Below are positions 17,091 through 25,455 of a DNA stretch of 64,000 nt, piece after piece (position 1 is the first letter of the stretch; every line of letters begins with the position of its first letter). The stretch covers positions 682,001-746,000 of the forward strand of contig NZ_JBJHDO010000001.1 in the NCBI RefSeq assembly GCF_050958605.1. The letters are read 5' to 3'. The translations under genes were made by a program, and so were the position numbers. Under the pieces are notes generated by a model. It did no database searches. It was not told the origin of the DNA and saw only the letters and a list, made by a program, of their open reading frames with translations. This stretch comes from G016756615 sp050958605. Lineage in GTDB: Bacteria; Pseudomonadota; Alphaproteobacteria; Rhizobiales; Rhizobiaceae.

Positions 17091-17954
17091 TCAGAGCCCC
17101 GCCGCCTCCAGAGGCCATTGGTTACGGAAGACCTTGCCGTCAGTGTCGGTCGCTTCGACCCGGATATCGCCACCGCCATGTGCGGCGAAGTCGAAGCGGA
17201 AATTGGGATCTTCCGAGATCGATATCCCGCCCTCCATCGACAGGATCAGCCGATCGTCCTGCGAGATCGACAGCTTCTGCACGAAATGCGCGGGGATGAA
17301 ATACTGGGTCAGCGGGTCGCGCTGAAGTCCCGAATTGTTGGGATGACGGATCATCAGTTGCAATTCCTGCGCCTTGCTCATCGTCTCGGCCGCTGGGAAT
17401 TGGCGCAGCTTCATCTTGCCCATCGAGGCACGGGCCTCGGCCTGGTTCTTCACTGCAGGGGCCGAGCATCCTCCTGACGCCTTGACGAATGTCCTGGCCA
17501 TATGAAGTTCGCCGCCCTCAGTTTCGGCAATTGCGCGCAGATAGGAATAGTCGTTGACTCGAACGCGGGTCGAAAGATGCGTCACGCCCGCCTCCTTGCC
17601 CAACTGGAATGTCGCGGCCACAGGAGCGGGATTGGCGTCGATGATCATCGTCACCGATTTTACGCCTTCCGGTGCCTTGGCTGGATCAATGAAGATGTCG
17701 ACCGGCACAAGGGCAGCATCCTGTGCGCGTTTGGGCGCCTCGATCCGGACGAGCCCGGTATCGATGAGGATTGGGCGCTCGCCGAAGACATCGCTCTTCA
17801 TGCTATCCCAGAGCTTGTCCGACGAGGCCATCGTCTGCTGGGCGAGCGCCCCCGCCGTGGACCCCGTCAGGGTCGCCAGGGCTAGGAACGTGAGGGTAAG
17901 CAGAACCGCGATCGGCGACGGGTTGCGCCGGTCTCCGCAAGTATGATGTCGCAT
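17091..17954 (-). CDS. Quinoprotein dehydrogenase-associated SoxYZ-like carrier
   Basis: A 287-residue exported protein in which a SoxY-like and a SoxZ-like domain are fused. The signal peptide ends near AGALAQQ. The carrier Cys lies in SGGCSAP near residue 163, in the position of the SoxY GGC arm, and the SoxZ-like half follows (KLRQFPAAETMS, LMIRHPNNSGLQ). The family co-occurs with PQQ dehydrogenases and not with sulfur oxidation. GGAGG before the ATG at 17954 decides the start. The same frame stays open upstream, so a longer N-terminus is possible. Confidence 0.85.
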   Translation of the reverse strand: MRHHTCGDRRNPSPIAVLLTLTFLALATLTGSTAGALAQQTMASSDKLWDSMKSDVFGERPILIDTGLVRIEAPKRAQDAALVPVDIFIDPAKAPEGVKSVTMIIDANPAPVAATFQLGKEAGVTHLSTRVRVNDYSYLRAIAETEGGELHMARTFVKASGGCSAPAVKNQAEARASMGKMKLRQFPAAETMSKAQELQLMIRHPNNSGLQRDPLTQYFIPAHFVQKLSISQDDRLILSMEGGISISEDPNFRFDFAAHGGGDIRVEATDTDGKVFRNQWPLEAAGL

Positions 17955-18051
17955 CGATGCCTCCACCAATCCGAAACAGGTGGTGCCCAGGCTTCCAGCA
18001 TAATAGGCCGCCATGACGGCCTTGGCAAACGAGGCCATGCGAGCCGTCTGC

Positions 18052-19014
18052 TCATTCCCATTCGAGCTCCGCGAAGGCGGCGGTGGCATTTCGCTCGTTG
18101 TAGTCGTCGAACAGTGCCCAGCGCTCCCGCTCGCCCCGGCCTGCGGTTTTGACTGCCTCGGCCAGGGGTACCCCATCCGCGATGGCTTTGCGCACATCGC
18201 GGGCCAATGCTTCGAAGTAGCGCCGTTCGGCGGTCAAGGCGGCGGGCCAGTCGGTGGGTGATGGGCCATGTCCCGGGACGACACGCCGGGCATCGACTGC
18301 TGCGAGTGCTTCCATCTGGTGCATCCAGCCGAGCAGGGAGCCGTCGAGTGTCGGCAGATGCCCCATGAAGACGAGATCGCCGGCAAAGAAAGTGCCGCTG
18401 GCGATGTCGCGCACCGTCAAGTCGTTGTCCGTATGGGCGGGCTGCCAAGCCCGCAGTTCGAGCCTTCGACCGCCGAGGTCGAGTTCCAGCCGGTCGTCGA
18501 CAAGCAGGGCCGGCGGCACGATCGCGATATCTTTCATCAGCGCGTCGCCGAGCTGGTTGCGATAGCTCTGCAAATAGAAGGCGCTTCGCGCCTCCAAGGC
18601 CCCGGGTAGGTTGCGATGCCCGACAACGGTAGCATCTGGGAAGGCCGCGTTGCCGAAGATATGGTCGGGATGCATATGGGTGTTGATGAGATAGCGGACC
18701 GGTCTATCGGTGATTTCTTTCACTGCGTTGGCCAACGCCTGCCCTTCGACCATGCTGCCGCCGCTGTCGATCACGGCGGAGGCGTCATTTCCCACGACAA
18801 GGCCGATATTCGCGATCGCCCCTTGGTTGACGGGGGTCATCAGCTCGTTGACGCCCTGGAAAGTAAAGACGCCATTGGCGATTTCCCGCATGGTGAACGC
18901 AAGCCCGCCGGCTGCGAGCGCGACGCGAGGCAGGCAGCACGGCAGCATGGCGGCGCCCGCGCCCACGCACGCAAATCCCTTTATGAAGTTGCGTCTCGGC
19001 AGGTCGATTCGCAT
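18052..19014 (-). CDS. Quinoprotein relay system zinc metallohydrolase (MBL fold)
   Basis: A 320-residue metallo-beta-lactamase-fold protein with a twin-arginine signal (PRRNFIKGF), so it is probably exported folded. The metal motif NTHMHPDH is at residues 111-118, and the later ligands lie in QPAHTDND, FFAGDLVFMG and VVPGHG. It matches the MBL proteins encoded beside PQQ dehydrogenases with a SoxYZ-like partner. Its substrate is unknown. The start at 19014 lies 11 bases after the ABC ATPase stop; a long open frame upstream overlaps that gene and is not used. Confidence 0.87.
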   Translation of the reverse strand: MRIDLPRRNFIKGFACVGAGAAMLPCCLPRVALAAGGLAFTMREIANGVFTFQGVNELMTPVNQGAIANIGLVVGNDASAVIDSGGSMVEGQALANAVKEITDRPVRYLINTHMHPDHIFGNAAFPDATVVGHRNLPGALEARSAFYLQSYRNQLGDALMKDIAIVPPALLVDDRLELDLGGRRLELRAWQPAHTDNDLTVRDIASGTFFAGDLVFMGHLPTLDGSLLGWMHQMEALAAVDARRVVPGHGPSPTDWPAALTAERRYFEALARDVRKAIADGVPLAEAVKTAGRGERERWALFDDYNERNATAAFAELEWE

Positions 19015-19025
19015 GCGCCACTCAC

Positions 19026-19760
19026 TCAGATGGAATCCGGGAACTTCTGACGGAACGATCGCAAGAGGTCGTTCATCACCTGGGCAGAACGGTATTCTCG
19101 GGGCAGCCTTACGTCGAAGACGCCCACGACGTGGGCTGGGCGGTTGGACAGCACGACGATTCGGTCTGAGAGCATCAGCGCTTCGCGCAGATTGTGCGTG
19201 ACCATGAGGGCGGTTGTCGGGCGCGCCGACCAGACGGCCAGAAGAAGGTGGCGCAGCCTTTCGGCCGTCTGCTCGTCGAGCGACACGAAAGGTTCGTCGA
19301 GGAACAGCACCGAGGGTTCGACCGCGAAGGCCCTGGCAAGCGCTGCCCGGCGGGCGAGGCCGAGCGAGAGTTCCGATGGGTAGAGCGATCGCATGGCGGC
19401 GAGGCCGAGGTGGTCGAACAGTTCGTCGAGGTCGGCACTCCTGCGATCTCTCGGCAAGGCCAGCCGCACATTCTGCTCGACCGTGCGCCACGGCAGCAGG
19501 ACCGGTTCCTGGAACACGGCGGCGATCCGGGCCCCTGCGGGCAGTTGCACGGAGCCGGAGAAATCCTTGTCCAGGCCGAGCAGTATCCGCAGCGTTGTCG
19601 TCTTGCCACATCCGGACGGGCCGAAGAGACATGCAAATTCGCCTTCCCGCACCTCGAAGGACAGGTCCTTCAACGCCGTGAGCGAGACGCCTTGGGCAGA
19701 GCTGAAGGTCTTTTCAGCGATATAGGCGCTAAGCGGAACGCTTGCGCCAACGGGTTGCAT
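19026..19760 (-). CDS. ABC transporter ATP-binding protein (SsuB/TauB-like)
   Basis: A 244-residue ATPase with Walker A GPSGCGKTTT and Walker B VLFLDEP. The signature is unusual, SELSLGLARR rather than LSGGQ. It belongs to the nitrate/taurine/sulfonate importer branch. It overlaps the upstream permease gene by 32 bases and belongs with the permease and binding protein that follow here on the map. Its place beside xoxF accessory genes suggests a transport need of methanol oxidation; the substrate is not known. Confidence 0.88.
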   Translation of the reverse strand: MQPVGASVPLSAYIAEKTFSSAQGVSLTALKDLSFEVREGEFACLFGPSGCGKTTTLRILLGLDKDFSGSVQLPAGARIAAVFQEPVLLPWRTVEQNVRLALPRDRRSADLDELFDHLGLAAMRSLYPSELSLGLARRAALARAFAVEPSVLFLDEPFVSLDEQTAERLRHLLLAVWSARPTTALMVTHNLREALMLSDRIVVLSNRPAHVVGVFDVRLPREYRSAQVMNDLLRSFRQKFPDSI

Positions 19761-20535
19761 GTCGTTCAAAGGGCTGCACCAGGAGAAGTTCGATGAGCAG
19801 CATGACCGCCACGAAGGCCAGCGTGTAGGCAAGGATGGCGGCCACGTCGAAGAGCTGGAAATAAAGATGGATCTGGAAGCCGACACCGTTCGAGCGGCCG
19901 AGCAGCTCGACCACGAGGACGATCTTCCAGATCAGCGCGATGCCGGAGCGAGAGGCCGCCGCGAAATAGGGCTGAAGTTGCGGCAAGAGCACGTGACGCA
20001 TTCGGTCGAAGGCGCCGAAGCGGTAGACCGCGGACATATCCGCATAGCGTAGGTCGAGCGCGCGGGCGCCTTCGCGCATGGTCACGGCGACGTTGGGGAT
20101 CTTGTTGACCGCTACGGCGCCGACCGCCGCCGCTTCGTTCAGCCCGAACCAGATATAGGCGAGCACGATGATGACCAAGGCGGGTATGTTGAGGAAGAGA
20201 ATGAGCCAGGGATTGAAGAACCGGTCGGCGCTCCGGTTGATCCCGAGGAACACGCCTATGGCGGAGCCGATCACCATGGACACGATATAGGCAGCCGCGA
20301 CGCGACCCAGTGTCATGCCGAGGTGAAAGCCGAGATCACCATTGGCTGCCTCCCTCAGGAACACCTGCCAGACCTCATCGGGCGCCGGGAATGCGCGGCT
20401 TGGCCAGAGCCGCGCCGCGACAGCCCAGAGGGCGGCGAAGGCCAATAGCGAGGCCGCAGTCGTGAGGCCAGGCCAAAACGACAGGGCGGGCTGGACCGAC
20501 GCCGTCCTGGCAGGGCCGGTACGCCGTTCGATCAT
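19729..20535 (-). CDS. ABC transporter permease (SsuC/TauC-like)
   Basis: A 268-residue membrane protein with about six hydrophobic segments and the EAA-loop motif in MREGARALDLRYADM, which docks to the ATPase. It is co-linear with the substrate-binding gene (overlapping stop and start near 20532-20535) and the ATPase gene. Family members import small organic anions such as sulfonates. The methanol context makes other cargo possible. Confidence 0.88.
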   Translation of the reverse strand: MIERRTGPARTASVQPALSFWPGLTTAASLLAFAALWAVAARLWPSRAFPAPDEVWQVFLREAANGDLGFHLGMTLGRVAAAYIVSMVIGSAIGVFLGINRSADRFFNPWLILFLNIPALVIIVLAYIWFGLNEAAAVGAVAVNKIPNVAVTMREGARALDLRYADMSAVYRFGAFDRMRHVLLPQLQPYFAAASRSGIALIWKIVLVVELLGRSNGVGFQIHLYFQLFDVAAILAYTLAFVAVMLLIELLLVQPFERHATRWRKRSA

Positions 20536-21518
20536 TTAGCGAGCCCCGACCAGAAGGTGCCTGGCGCCATCTCGGGAGCAGGACCGACGAGCTTCTCGCC
20601 GCCGATATCCGCCAATACATGGTAGAGCTTGCCGGCGTCCGCTTCTTCATGTGCGATCGGCCTGCGCGGGATGCCTTCGCGGTAGCGGTCGCGCAACGTC
20701 TCCAGCTCCTTGCCCTCGGCGCGCACGAGTGGCGCAAGGCGCAGCCACTCGTCGTTCGATTGGGCCAGAAGGTCCTTGGTTTGGGCCGATGCCTTGACTA
20801 GGCCGGCCGCGGCATCCGGGTTGCGGTTGGCCCATTGCTCGGAAAAGACGTAGCCGAGCGCCGATACAGGACCCGAGGCGCCGAGCGCCACCGCCGCATC
20901 CTGAGCGCCGATGAGGCGTCTGAATCCGTTGGCTTCGAGGCGTGCGCAGAAATGCCAGAAATTCAGGACCGCATCGAGCTCGCCCTGCATTGCTTTCTCC
21001 GACAGGAGCGGCGGCGCGCCGAAGACGACATCGTTCGCTTGCGCTAGCTCCAGGCCGTGGTCACGCCGGGCCAGCGCCTGGATCAGCAGCCAGCTCTTGT
21101 CGAGCGGGCCACCCGCCACGCCGATCTTCTTGCCCCTGAAGTCGGCCAGCGACTGCAAGGGCGAGCTCGGCGCGATCATGATCGCGCCCACCGCCGTGGA
21201 GTAGGGGACAAGCGTCGTATCCTCGCCTTCCGAGCGCTGGCGTGACACCCACAGCCAGTCGGAGACGATGACGTCGACCTCGCCGGCCAGCATCGCAACA
21301 TTGGTCGCGTCTTCGCCGGCAAAGGGAACAACGTCGAGTTCGATCCCGTTTGCCGCATCGAACCCATGGTGTTTCAGCGTGTCGAGCTCCCAGCTGACCG
21401 TGCCGAATTTCAGCACGCCGATTCGGATCTTGGCTGCTGCGAGGCTGCGCCGCGCCGGCATCGCCAGCACCGCGAGGAACGTCAGGATCTGTCGCCTTGA
21501 AAAATGCATCCGGGGCAC
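20532..21518 (-). CDS. ABC transporter substrate-binding protein (SsuA/TauA-like)
   Basis: A 328-residue periplasmic protein with a Tat-like or Sec signal (FSRRQILTFLAVLAMPARRS). The mature fold is of the nitrate/sulfonate binding group: IRIGVLKFGTVSWELDTLKH, then VDVIVSDWLWVSRQRSEGED and FRGKKIGVAGGPLDKSW. An alternative start at MHFSRRQ (21509) is possible. It follows a small Cys protein gene by three bases and heads the ABC operon. Confidence 0.86.
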   Translation of the reverse strand: MPRMHFSRRQILTFLAVLAMPARRSLAAAKIRIGVLKFGTVSWELDTLKHHGFDAANGIELDVVPFAGEDATNVAMLAGEVDVIVSDWLWVSRQRSEGEDTTLVPYSTAVGAIMIAPSSPLQSLADFRGKKIGVAGGPLDKSWLLIQALARRDHGLELAQANDVVFGAPPLLSEKAMQGELDAVLNFWHFCARLEANGFRRLIGAQDAAVALGASGPVSALGYVFSEQWANRNPDAAAGLVKASAQTKDLLAQSNDEWLRLAPLVRAEGKELETLRDRYREGIPRRPIAHEEADAGKLYHVLADIGGEKLVGPAPEMAPGTFWSGLAK

Positions 21519-21521
21519 CGC

Positions 21522-21731
21522 TTAGATCGACCGCTCCCGGTCGGGGAACGCGCATTTCCAGCGCACGACTTTGAAGGCTGGATGTTCGCTCGCCCATTTC
21601 GCGATTTCCGGGGGCGCGAGAAACATGCATTGGGTGAGGGAACCGTGGCTCTCGAAATAAAGATGCTCGGTCCTGCAATCGGTGGGCTGCGCGGTGAGAC
21701 AGACCGTCAGGATAAGATCGACCATGTTCAT
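21522..21731 (-). CDS. Small Cys-containing protein at the head of the ABC operon
   Basis: A 69-residue protein from the ATG at 21731, with AGAGG seven bases upstream; a longer frame from 21917 lacks such a site. It has four Cys (TVCLTA, DCRTEH, TQCMFL, WKCAF) and an N-terminal hydrophobic stretch too short to be called a signal peptide safely. No family is recognised. Its tight spacing with the binding-protein gene makes co-transcription likely. Confidence 0.6.
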   Translation of the reverse strand: MNMVDLILTVCLTAQPTDCRTEHLYFESHGSLTQCMFLAPPEIAKWASEHPAFKVVRWKCAFPDRERSI

Positions 21732-22025
21732 GCGGCACCTCTGGCTTGTGAGCCCAATACACGCCGGCTCGCCGCGCCGGACGAACGCCACCACAGTTCC
21801 CGCAGGTGCCAAGCGAGAAGCTGATGGGAGGCTACGCGCTCGGGCAATGCCCGTCAACAACGGCGAAAAGCGTTCCGGCCGGCAATTCAGGACCATGGTA
21901 CGATTGACTTCGGCCATCCTCCCTCTAGCTTCTGCGGGCCCGCAAGAAAAATCGTGTGCCGGCGGGACCGAGGCATCGGCAACGTGGAATCGTTCAGGGC
22001 ACCTTGACGATTGAGAGGAAACGCC
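21732..22025. other. Divergent gap between the small Cys protein and cytochrome c
   Basis: Just under 300 bases without a supported gene. Both flanking genes point away, so their promoters must lie here. I see no strong dyad and no convincing promoter hexamers. Confidence 0.4.
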
Positions 22026-22403
22026 ATGCGCTTCATCGCAGTTTTAGCAGCCATCCCCATGGTCACGGCTTGGGCCGGTCAGTCCCAGGCGCAGGACGCG
22101 GCCGCTGGTGAAAAGGTCTTTGCCAAGTGCAAGGCCTGTCACGTCGCCGACGAGGACAAGAACAAGGTCGGGCCGTCGCTGAAAGGCGTCATCGGCCGCA
22201 CGGCAGGGACCCATCCCAATTTCAAATATTCCACCGCGATGGTCGATGCCGGCAAGGGCGGGCTGGTCTGGGACGAGGCCAAATTGTCGGAATATCTTAA
22301 GGATCCGAAGGCAATGGTGAAAGGAACCAAGATGGTGTTCCCTGGCCTCAAGAAGGATGACGAGATCGCCAACGTCATCGCCTATCTCAAAGAGCACCCC
22401 TAA
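22026..22403 (+). CDS. Class I cytochrome c (c2/c550 type)
   Basis: A 125-residue soluble cytochrome with a signal peptide ending near SQAQ-DA. The haem site CKACH is at residues 35-39, and the axial Met lies in KGTKMVFPG. GAGAGG upstream of the ATG at 22026 decides the start over the earlier in-frame ATG. In this neighbourhood it may carry electrons from XoxG to the terminal oxidase, as cytochrome cH does in MxaF systems; that link is inferred. Confidence 0.9.
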   Translation: MRFIAVLAAIPMVTAWAGQSQAQDAAAGEKVFAKCKACHVADEDKNKVGPSLKGVIGRTAGTHPNFKYSTAMVDAGKGGLVWDEAKLSEYLKDPKAMVKGTKMVFPGLKKDDEIANVIAYLKEHP

Positions 22404-22442
22404 GACGCTGGCACTGTATCAACGCCACGATCGGCGCGAAGC

Positions 22443-22655
22443 ACCCTTCATCCGGCGCTTCGGGACGCCTTCTCCCTCAAGGCGAGAAGGGAAGACCGGC
22501 CGCAACGCTGGTGCCGGTCGCCAGTGTTTGCGATTTGACAGAAGCGCCAAATCCCAAGCTCCCTCTTCTCCCCTTGTGGGAGAAGGTGGCCTCGCCACGG
22601 GTCTTGCCTCCGGCAAGCCCGAGGACAGGCTCCGCGGGGTCGGATGAGGGGTCAG
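22443..22655. repeat. Rhizobial-type intergenic palindromic repeat
   Basis: This intergenic stretch contains CTTCATCCGGCGCTTCGGGA with an internal CTTCTCCC/GGCGAGAAGGG stem on the left. On the right is CTTCTCCCCTTGTGGGAGAAG followed by GGATGAGGGG. The arrangement is like the repeats at 24839-25000 and 40712-40854. Such elements are common between genes in Rhizobiales. It lies after the cytochrome gene and before the end of the cbb operon and may form terminator-like stems. Confidence 0.6.
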
Positions 22656-22659
22656 GATC

Positions 22660-23217
22660 TCACCTCCGCTCTTTCCACTTAATCGAACAGCCGATCGAGG
22701 CGACCTGGTCCTTCGGCCCTTCGCCGGTGCTCGCCACGAGCTTCATCGCCTCGAAAAGGTCGCGCCTGAGATCGTCGGGACCGGTTTCCCGGCGCGAGGC
22801 GTCGAGACGTCCGCGATATTGCAGCGCGAGCTTGCCGTTGAAGCCGAAGAAGTCCGGCGTGCAGGCGGCGCCATAGGTACGGGCGACCGTCTGGTCCTCG
22901 TCATGGAGGTAGGGGAACATGAAGCGGTTCGCTTGCGCGAACAGCTTCATGTTCTCGAAGGAATCTTCGGGATAGGCGATCGCATCGTTCGAACTGATCG
23001 CCACGAAGCCGATGCCGTGGGATTTTAGATCGTTAGCGTCTCGCACGATGCGCGAGATGACCGCCTTCACATATGGGCAATGGTTACAGATGAAGGCAAC
23101 CACCAATCCGTTCGGGCCAGCCTGGGCGAAGGTCGAGTGCTTGCTCCCGTCCGTGCCTGGAAGCGTGGCGTCGACTGCCGGCCATCCGAAATCGCAGACG
23201 GGAGGAGTTTCCGCCAT
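22660..23217 (-). CDS. Thioredoxin-fold redoxin at the end of the cbb operon
   Basis: A 185-residue cytoplasmic protein of the AhpC/TSA-like thioredoxin superfamily. The active-site pair is CNHC at residues 44-47 (FICNHCPYVKAVI), and the ACTPDFFGF segment has the cis-proline and a third Cys. It follows cbbE closely on the same strand, so it may be co-transcribed with the Calvin-cycle genes. A redox link to CO2 fixation is possible but unproven. Confidence 0.8.
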   Translation of the reverse strand: MAETPPVCDFGWPAVDATLPGTDGSKHSTFAQAGPNGLVVAFICNHCPYVKAVISRIVRDANDLKSHGIGFVAISSNDAIAYPEDSFENMKLFAQANRFMFPYLHDEDQTVARTYGAACTPDFFGFNGKLALQYRGRLDASRRETGPDDLRRDLFEAMKLVASTGEGPKDQVASIGCSIKWKERR

Positions 23218-23232
23218 CTTTGTCTCCTTCGC

Positions 23233-23922
23233 TCAGGCGGCTCTGCCGACGGCAAGATCCGCCGCGGTCCGAATCGCTTCGATATTGCGGCGATAAGCGT
23301 CGATGCCGTTCCCCTTGAACACGGCTGCCCCGGCGACAAGCACGTCGGCGCCGGCCGCGGTGACGAGCGGAGCGGTCTCGGGCGATACGCCGCCGTCGAT
23401 CTCGATGCGAATCGGCCTGTTGCCGATCAGCGCCTTCACGCGCCGGACCTTCTCGACCACCGCAGGGATGAAGGCCTGGCCACCGAAGCCCGGATTGACG
23501 GTCATGATCAGCACGAGATCGAGCCGGTCGAGCACATATTCGATGACACTTTCCGGGGTCGAGGGGTTGAGCGACACACCGGCGCGCTTGCCGAGATTGC
23601 GGATCGTCTGCAGCGAACGGTCAAGATGTGGACCGGCCTCGGCATGGACGGTGATGCCGTCGCAGCCGGCCTCCGCGAAGGCCGCGAGATATGGGTCGGC
23701 CGGTGCGATCATGAGATGACAGTCGAAGAATTTGTCGGTGCGGTTGCGGATCGCCTTGATGATCGGTGGGCCGAAGGTGATGTTCGGAACGAAGTGACCG
23801 TCCATCACGTCGAGATGGATCCAGTCGGCGCCTGCCGCGGCAACGGCCTCGACCTCTTCGCCCAGCCGCGAAAAGTCGCATGACAGTACCGATGGGGCGA
23901 TGAGGGTCTTGGTCGTCGTCAT
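23233..23922 (-). CDS. cbbE: Ribulose-phosphate 3-epimerase
   Basis: A 229-residue TIM-barrel enzyme that interconverts xylulose 5-phosphate and ribulose 5-phosphate. Signatures are HLDVMDGHFVPNITFGPP near residue 37, the CHLMI strand, MTVNPGFGGQ and IDGGV. AGGAG sits within the end of cbbX six bases before the ATG at 23922, which separates it from a false longer frame. The one-base gap to cbbX indicates translational coupling. Confidence 0.95.
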   Translation of the reverse strand: MTTTKTLIAPSVLSCDFSRLGEEVEAVAAAGADWIHLDVMDGHFVPNITFGPPIIKAIRNRTDKFFDCHLMIAPADPYLAAFAEAGCDGITVHAEAGPHLDRSLQTIRNLGKRAGVSLNPSTPESVIEYVLDRLDLVLIMTVNPGFGGQAFIPAVVEKVRRVKALIGNRPIRIEIDGGVSPETAPLVTAAGADVLVAGAAVFKGNGIDAYRRNIEAIRTAADLAVGRAA

Positions 23923-23923
23923 G

Positions 23924-24814
23924 TCATGCTCCTGTCGGCCGACCGAACACGCGGCTGGCGGTGATGTCTTCCGCCGCGATCGTCGAAAGCGCCGCGGCGT
24001 CGAGCGGCCCTTTTGCCGTCTCGAACAGTCGGTTCGCCTGCCTGAGACGCGCCCGGTCGAGCGCGTTGCGGATCGATCGGGCGTTGGCGAAATGCGGCTG
24101 GGCACGGCGCCGGGCGATATATTCCGACATAGCGGCATTTGCCGTCTCGTCCAGCCGGTAATTCTGGTGATCCAGCATTCTTTTCGCGATCTGAAGGAGC
24201 TCTCCATCGTCATAGTCGGGAAAATCGATGTGATGAGCGATGCGCGAGCGGAACCCGGGGTTGCTCTCGAAGAAACGCTCCATGCGCTTTGTGTAGCCGG
24301 CAAGGATCACCACGAGGTCGTCGCGCTGGTTCTCCATGACCTGCAGAAGGATTTCGATCGACTCCTGGCCGTAATCGCGCTCGTTCTCAGGGCGATAGAG
24401 ATAGTAGGCTTCGTCGATGAACAGCACGCCGCCCATCGCCCTCTTCAGGATCTCCTTCGTCTTGGGGGCGGTGTGCCCGATATACTGCCCGACAAGGTCG
24501 TCGCGCGTGACCGACACCAGGTGCCCCTTGCGGATGTAGCCCAGGCGATGAAGCAGGTCGGCCATGCGCAGTGCCACCGTCGTCTTGCCCGTGCCAGGGT
24601 TTCCGGTGAAGCTCATATGCAGCGTCGGTGTGTCATGCTCGAGCCCCATGCGCCGGCGCGCGCGCTCCACCAGCAGCAGCGCGGCCGTCTCGCGAATGCG
24701 CTGCTTGACCGGGGCGAGGCCGATCAAGTCTCGGTCTAGCTCGTCGAGCACGGCCTTGACTCCCGAGCTTTCGAACTCCTCGCGCAGGTCGACCGCTTCC
24801 GTCACGCTGGACAT
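23924..24814 (-). CDS. cbbX: RuBisCO activase CbbX
   Basis: A 296-residue AAA+ protein that remodels inhibited red-type RuBisCO. Walker A is GNPGTGKT, Walker B is GGVLFIDEAYYL, and the sensor arginines lie in NPGFRSRI. The start at 24814 has AAGGAG at a good distance, and the earlier frame from 24874 has not. It lies after cbbS with a repeat-containing gap of about 210 bases. Confidence 0.96.
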   Translation of the reverse strand: MSSVTEAVDLREEFESSGVKAVLDELDRDLIGLAPVKQRIRETAALLLVERARRRMGLEHDTPTLHMSFTGNPGTGKTTVALRMADLLHRLGYIRKGHLVSVTRDDLVGQYIGHTAPKTKEILKRAMGGVLFIDEAYYLYRPENERDYGQESIEILLQVMENQRDDLVVILAGYTKRMERFFESNPGFRSRIAHHIDFPDYDDGELLQIAKRMLDHQNYRLDETANAAMSEYIARRRAQPHFANARSIRNALDRARLRQANRLFETAKGPLDAAALSTIAAEDITASRVFGRPTGA

Positions 24815-24838
24815 GATATTCTCCTTGCAGTCAGGGCT

Positions 24839-25000
24839 CCCCCTCACTGTCCTGCCGGACATCTCTTCCCGCAAGCGGGAGGGAGACGCCTTCTGCTTGG
24901 CTGCGCCAATCGCAAACGCCGACGATTGGCGAATGTGGAGATGACAGCGTCCTTCTCCCCGTTCTTCACGGGGAGAAGTGGCCGGCAGGCCGATGAGGGG
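24839..25000. repeat. Rhizobial-type palindromic repeat between cbbS and cbbX
   Basis: The left arm CCCTCACTGTCCTGCCGGAC and the right arm GTGGCCGGCAGGCCGATGAG are near reverse complements. Each has its own inner stem: CTTCCCGCAAGCGGGAG on the left and CTTCTCCCCGTTCTTCACGG on the right. It sits inside an operon, so it may affect cbbX and cbbE message levels. Confidence 0.65.
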
Positions 25001-25024
25001 CGGCGCAAATGCTGAACCAGTGTA

Positions 25025-25444
25025 TCAGCCGTACCTGCTCCCAGCCGGCCGATCTGCTGCATAAGCCTTCGTCGTATAGCGGACCATCCGCCCCGCCATT
25101 TCCTGGCGCTCCAGCCGAAAGCCCGGCTCGTCCGCGGGGCGGTTGACGATGAAGGACAGCTTCACCGACTCCCAGCCATGCGTGGCATCGAAGGCCACGA
25201 CGCGGATATAGCGGTCGCCGTAGGCTTTGCGGCATTCGGCGAGTTCAAGCATGAGCGCTGCCGCGTCCGGATTGTCGAACATCGGATGCCCCCACATGTC
25301 CCAATAGGTGTTGCGCGGGTGCGGGTCGTCGGTGAATTCCAGGCTCACGGCCCAACCATTGTCGATGCAATATTGGACCTGTGCGCGGATCTGGTCGTCG
25401 GTCAGGTCGGGGAGGAAGGAAAAGGCTCCCTGGGTTATGCGCAT
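25025..25444 (-). CDS. cbbS: RuBisCO small subunit (form I, red type)
   Basis: A 139-residue small subunit starting MRITQGAFSFLPDLTDDQI. The long C-terminal extension after VAFDATHGWESVKLSFIVNR is typical of the red-type (form IC) subunits of proteobacteria. It lies eleven bases after cbbL, with a TCTCC complement (GGAGA) as ribosome site. The protein ends ADRPAGSRYG. Confidence 0.96.
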   Translation of the reverse strand: MRITQGAFSFLPDLTDDQIRAQVQYCIDNGWAVSLEFTDDPHPRNTYWDMWGHPMFDNPDAAALMLELAECRKAYGDRYIRVVAFDATHGWESVKLSFIVNRPADEPGFRLERQEMAGRMVRYTTKAYAADRPAGSRYG

Positions 25445-25455
25445 GGCAATTCTCC

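Noticed and set aside
17091..17954. A thiosulfate-oxidising Sox system
   Set aside because: SoxYZ-like domains are fused in one chain, and soxA, soxB, soxC, soxD and soxX are absent; the neighbours are PQQ-related.
22443..22655. CRISPR array or IS element
   Set aside because: The region has inverted arms and no regularly spaced direct repeats, and no transposase gene is adjacent.
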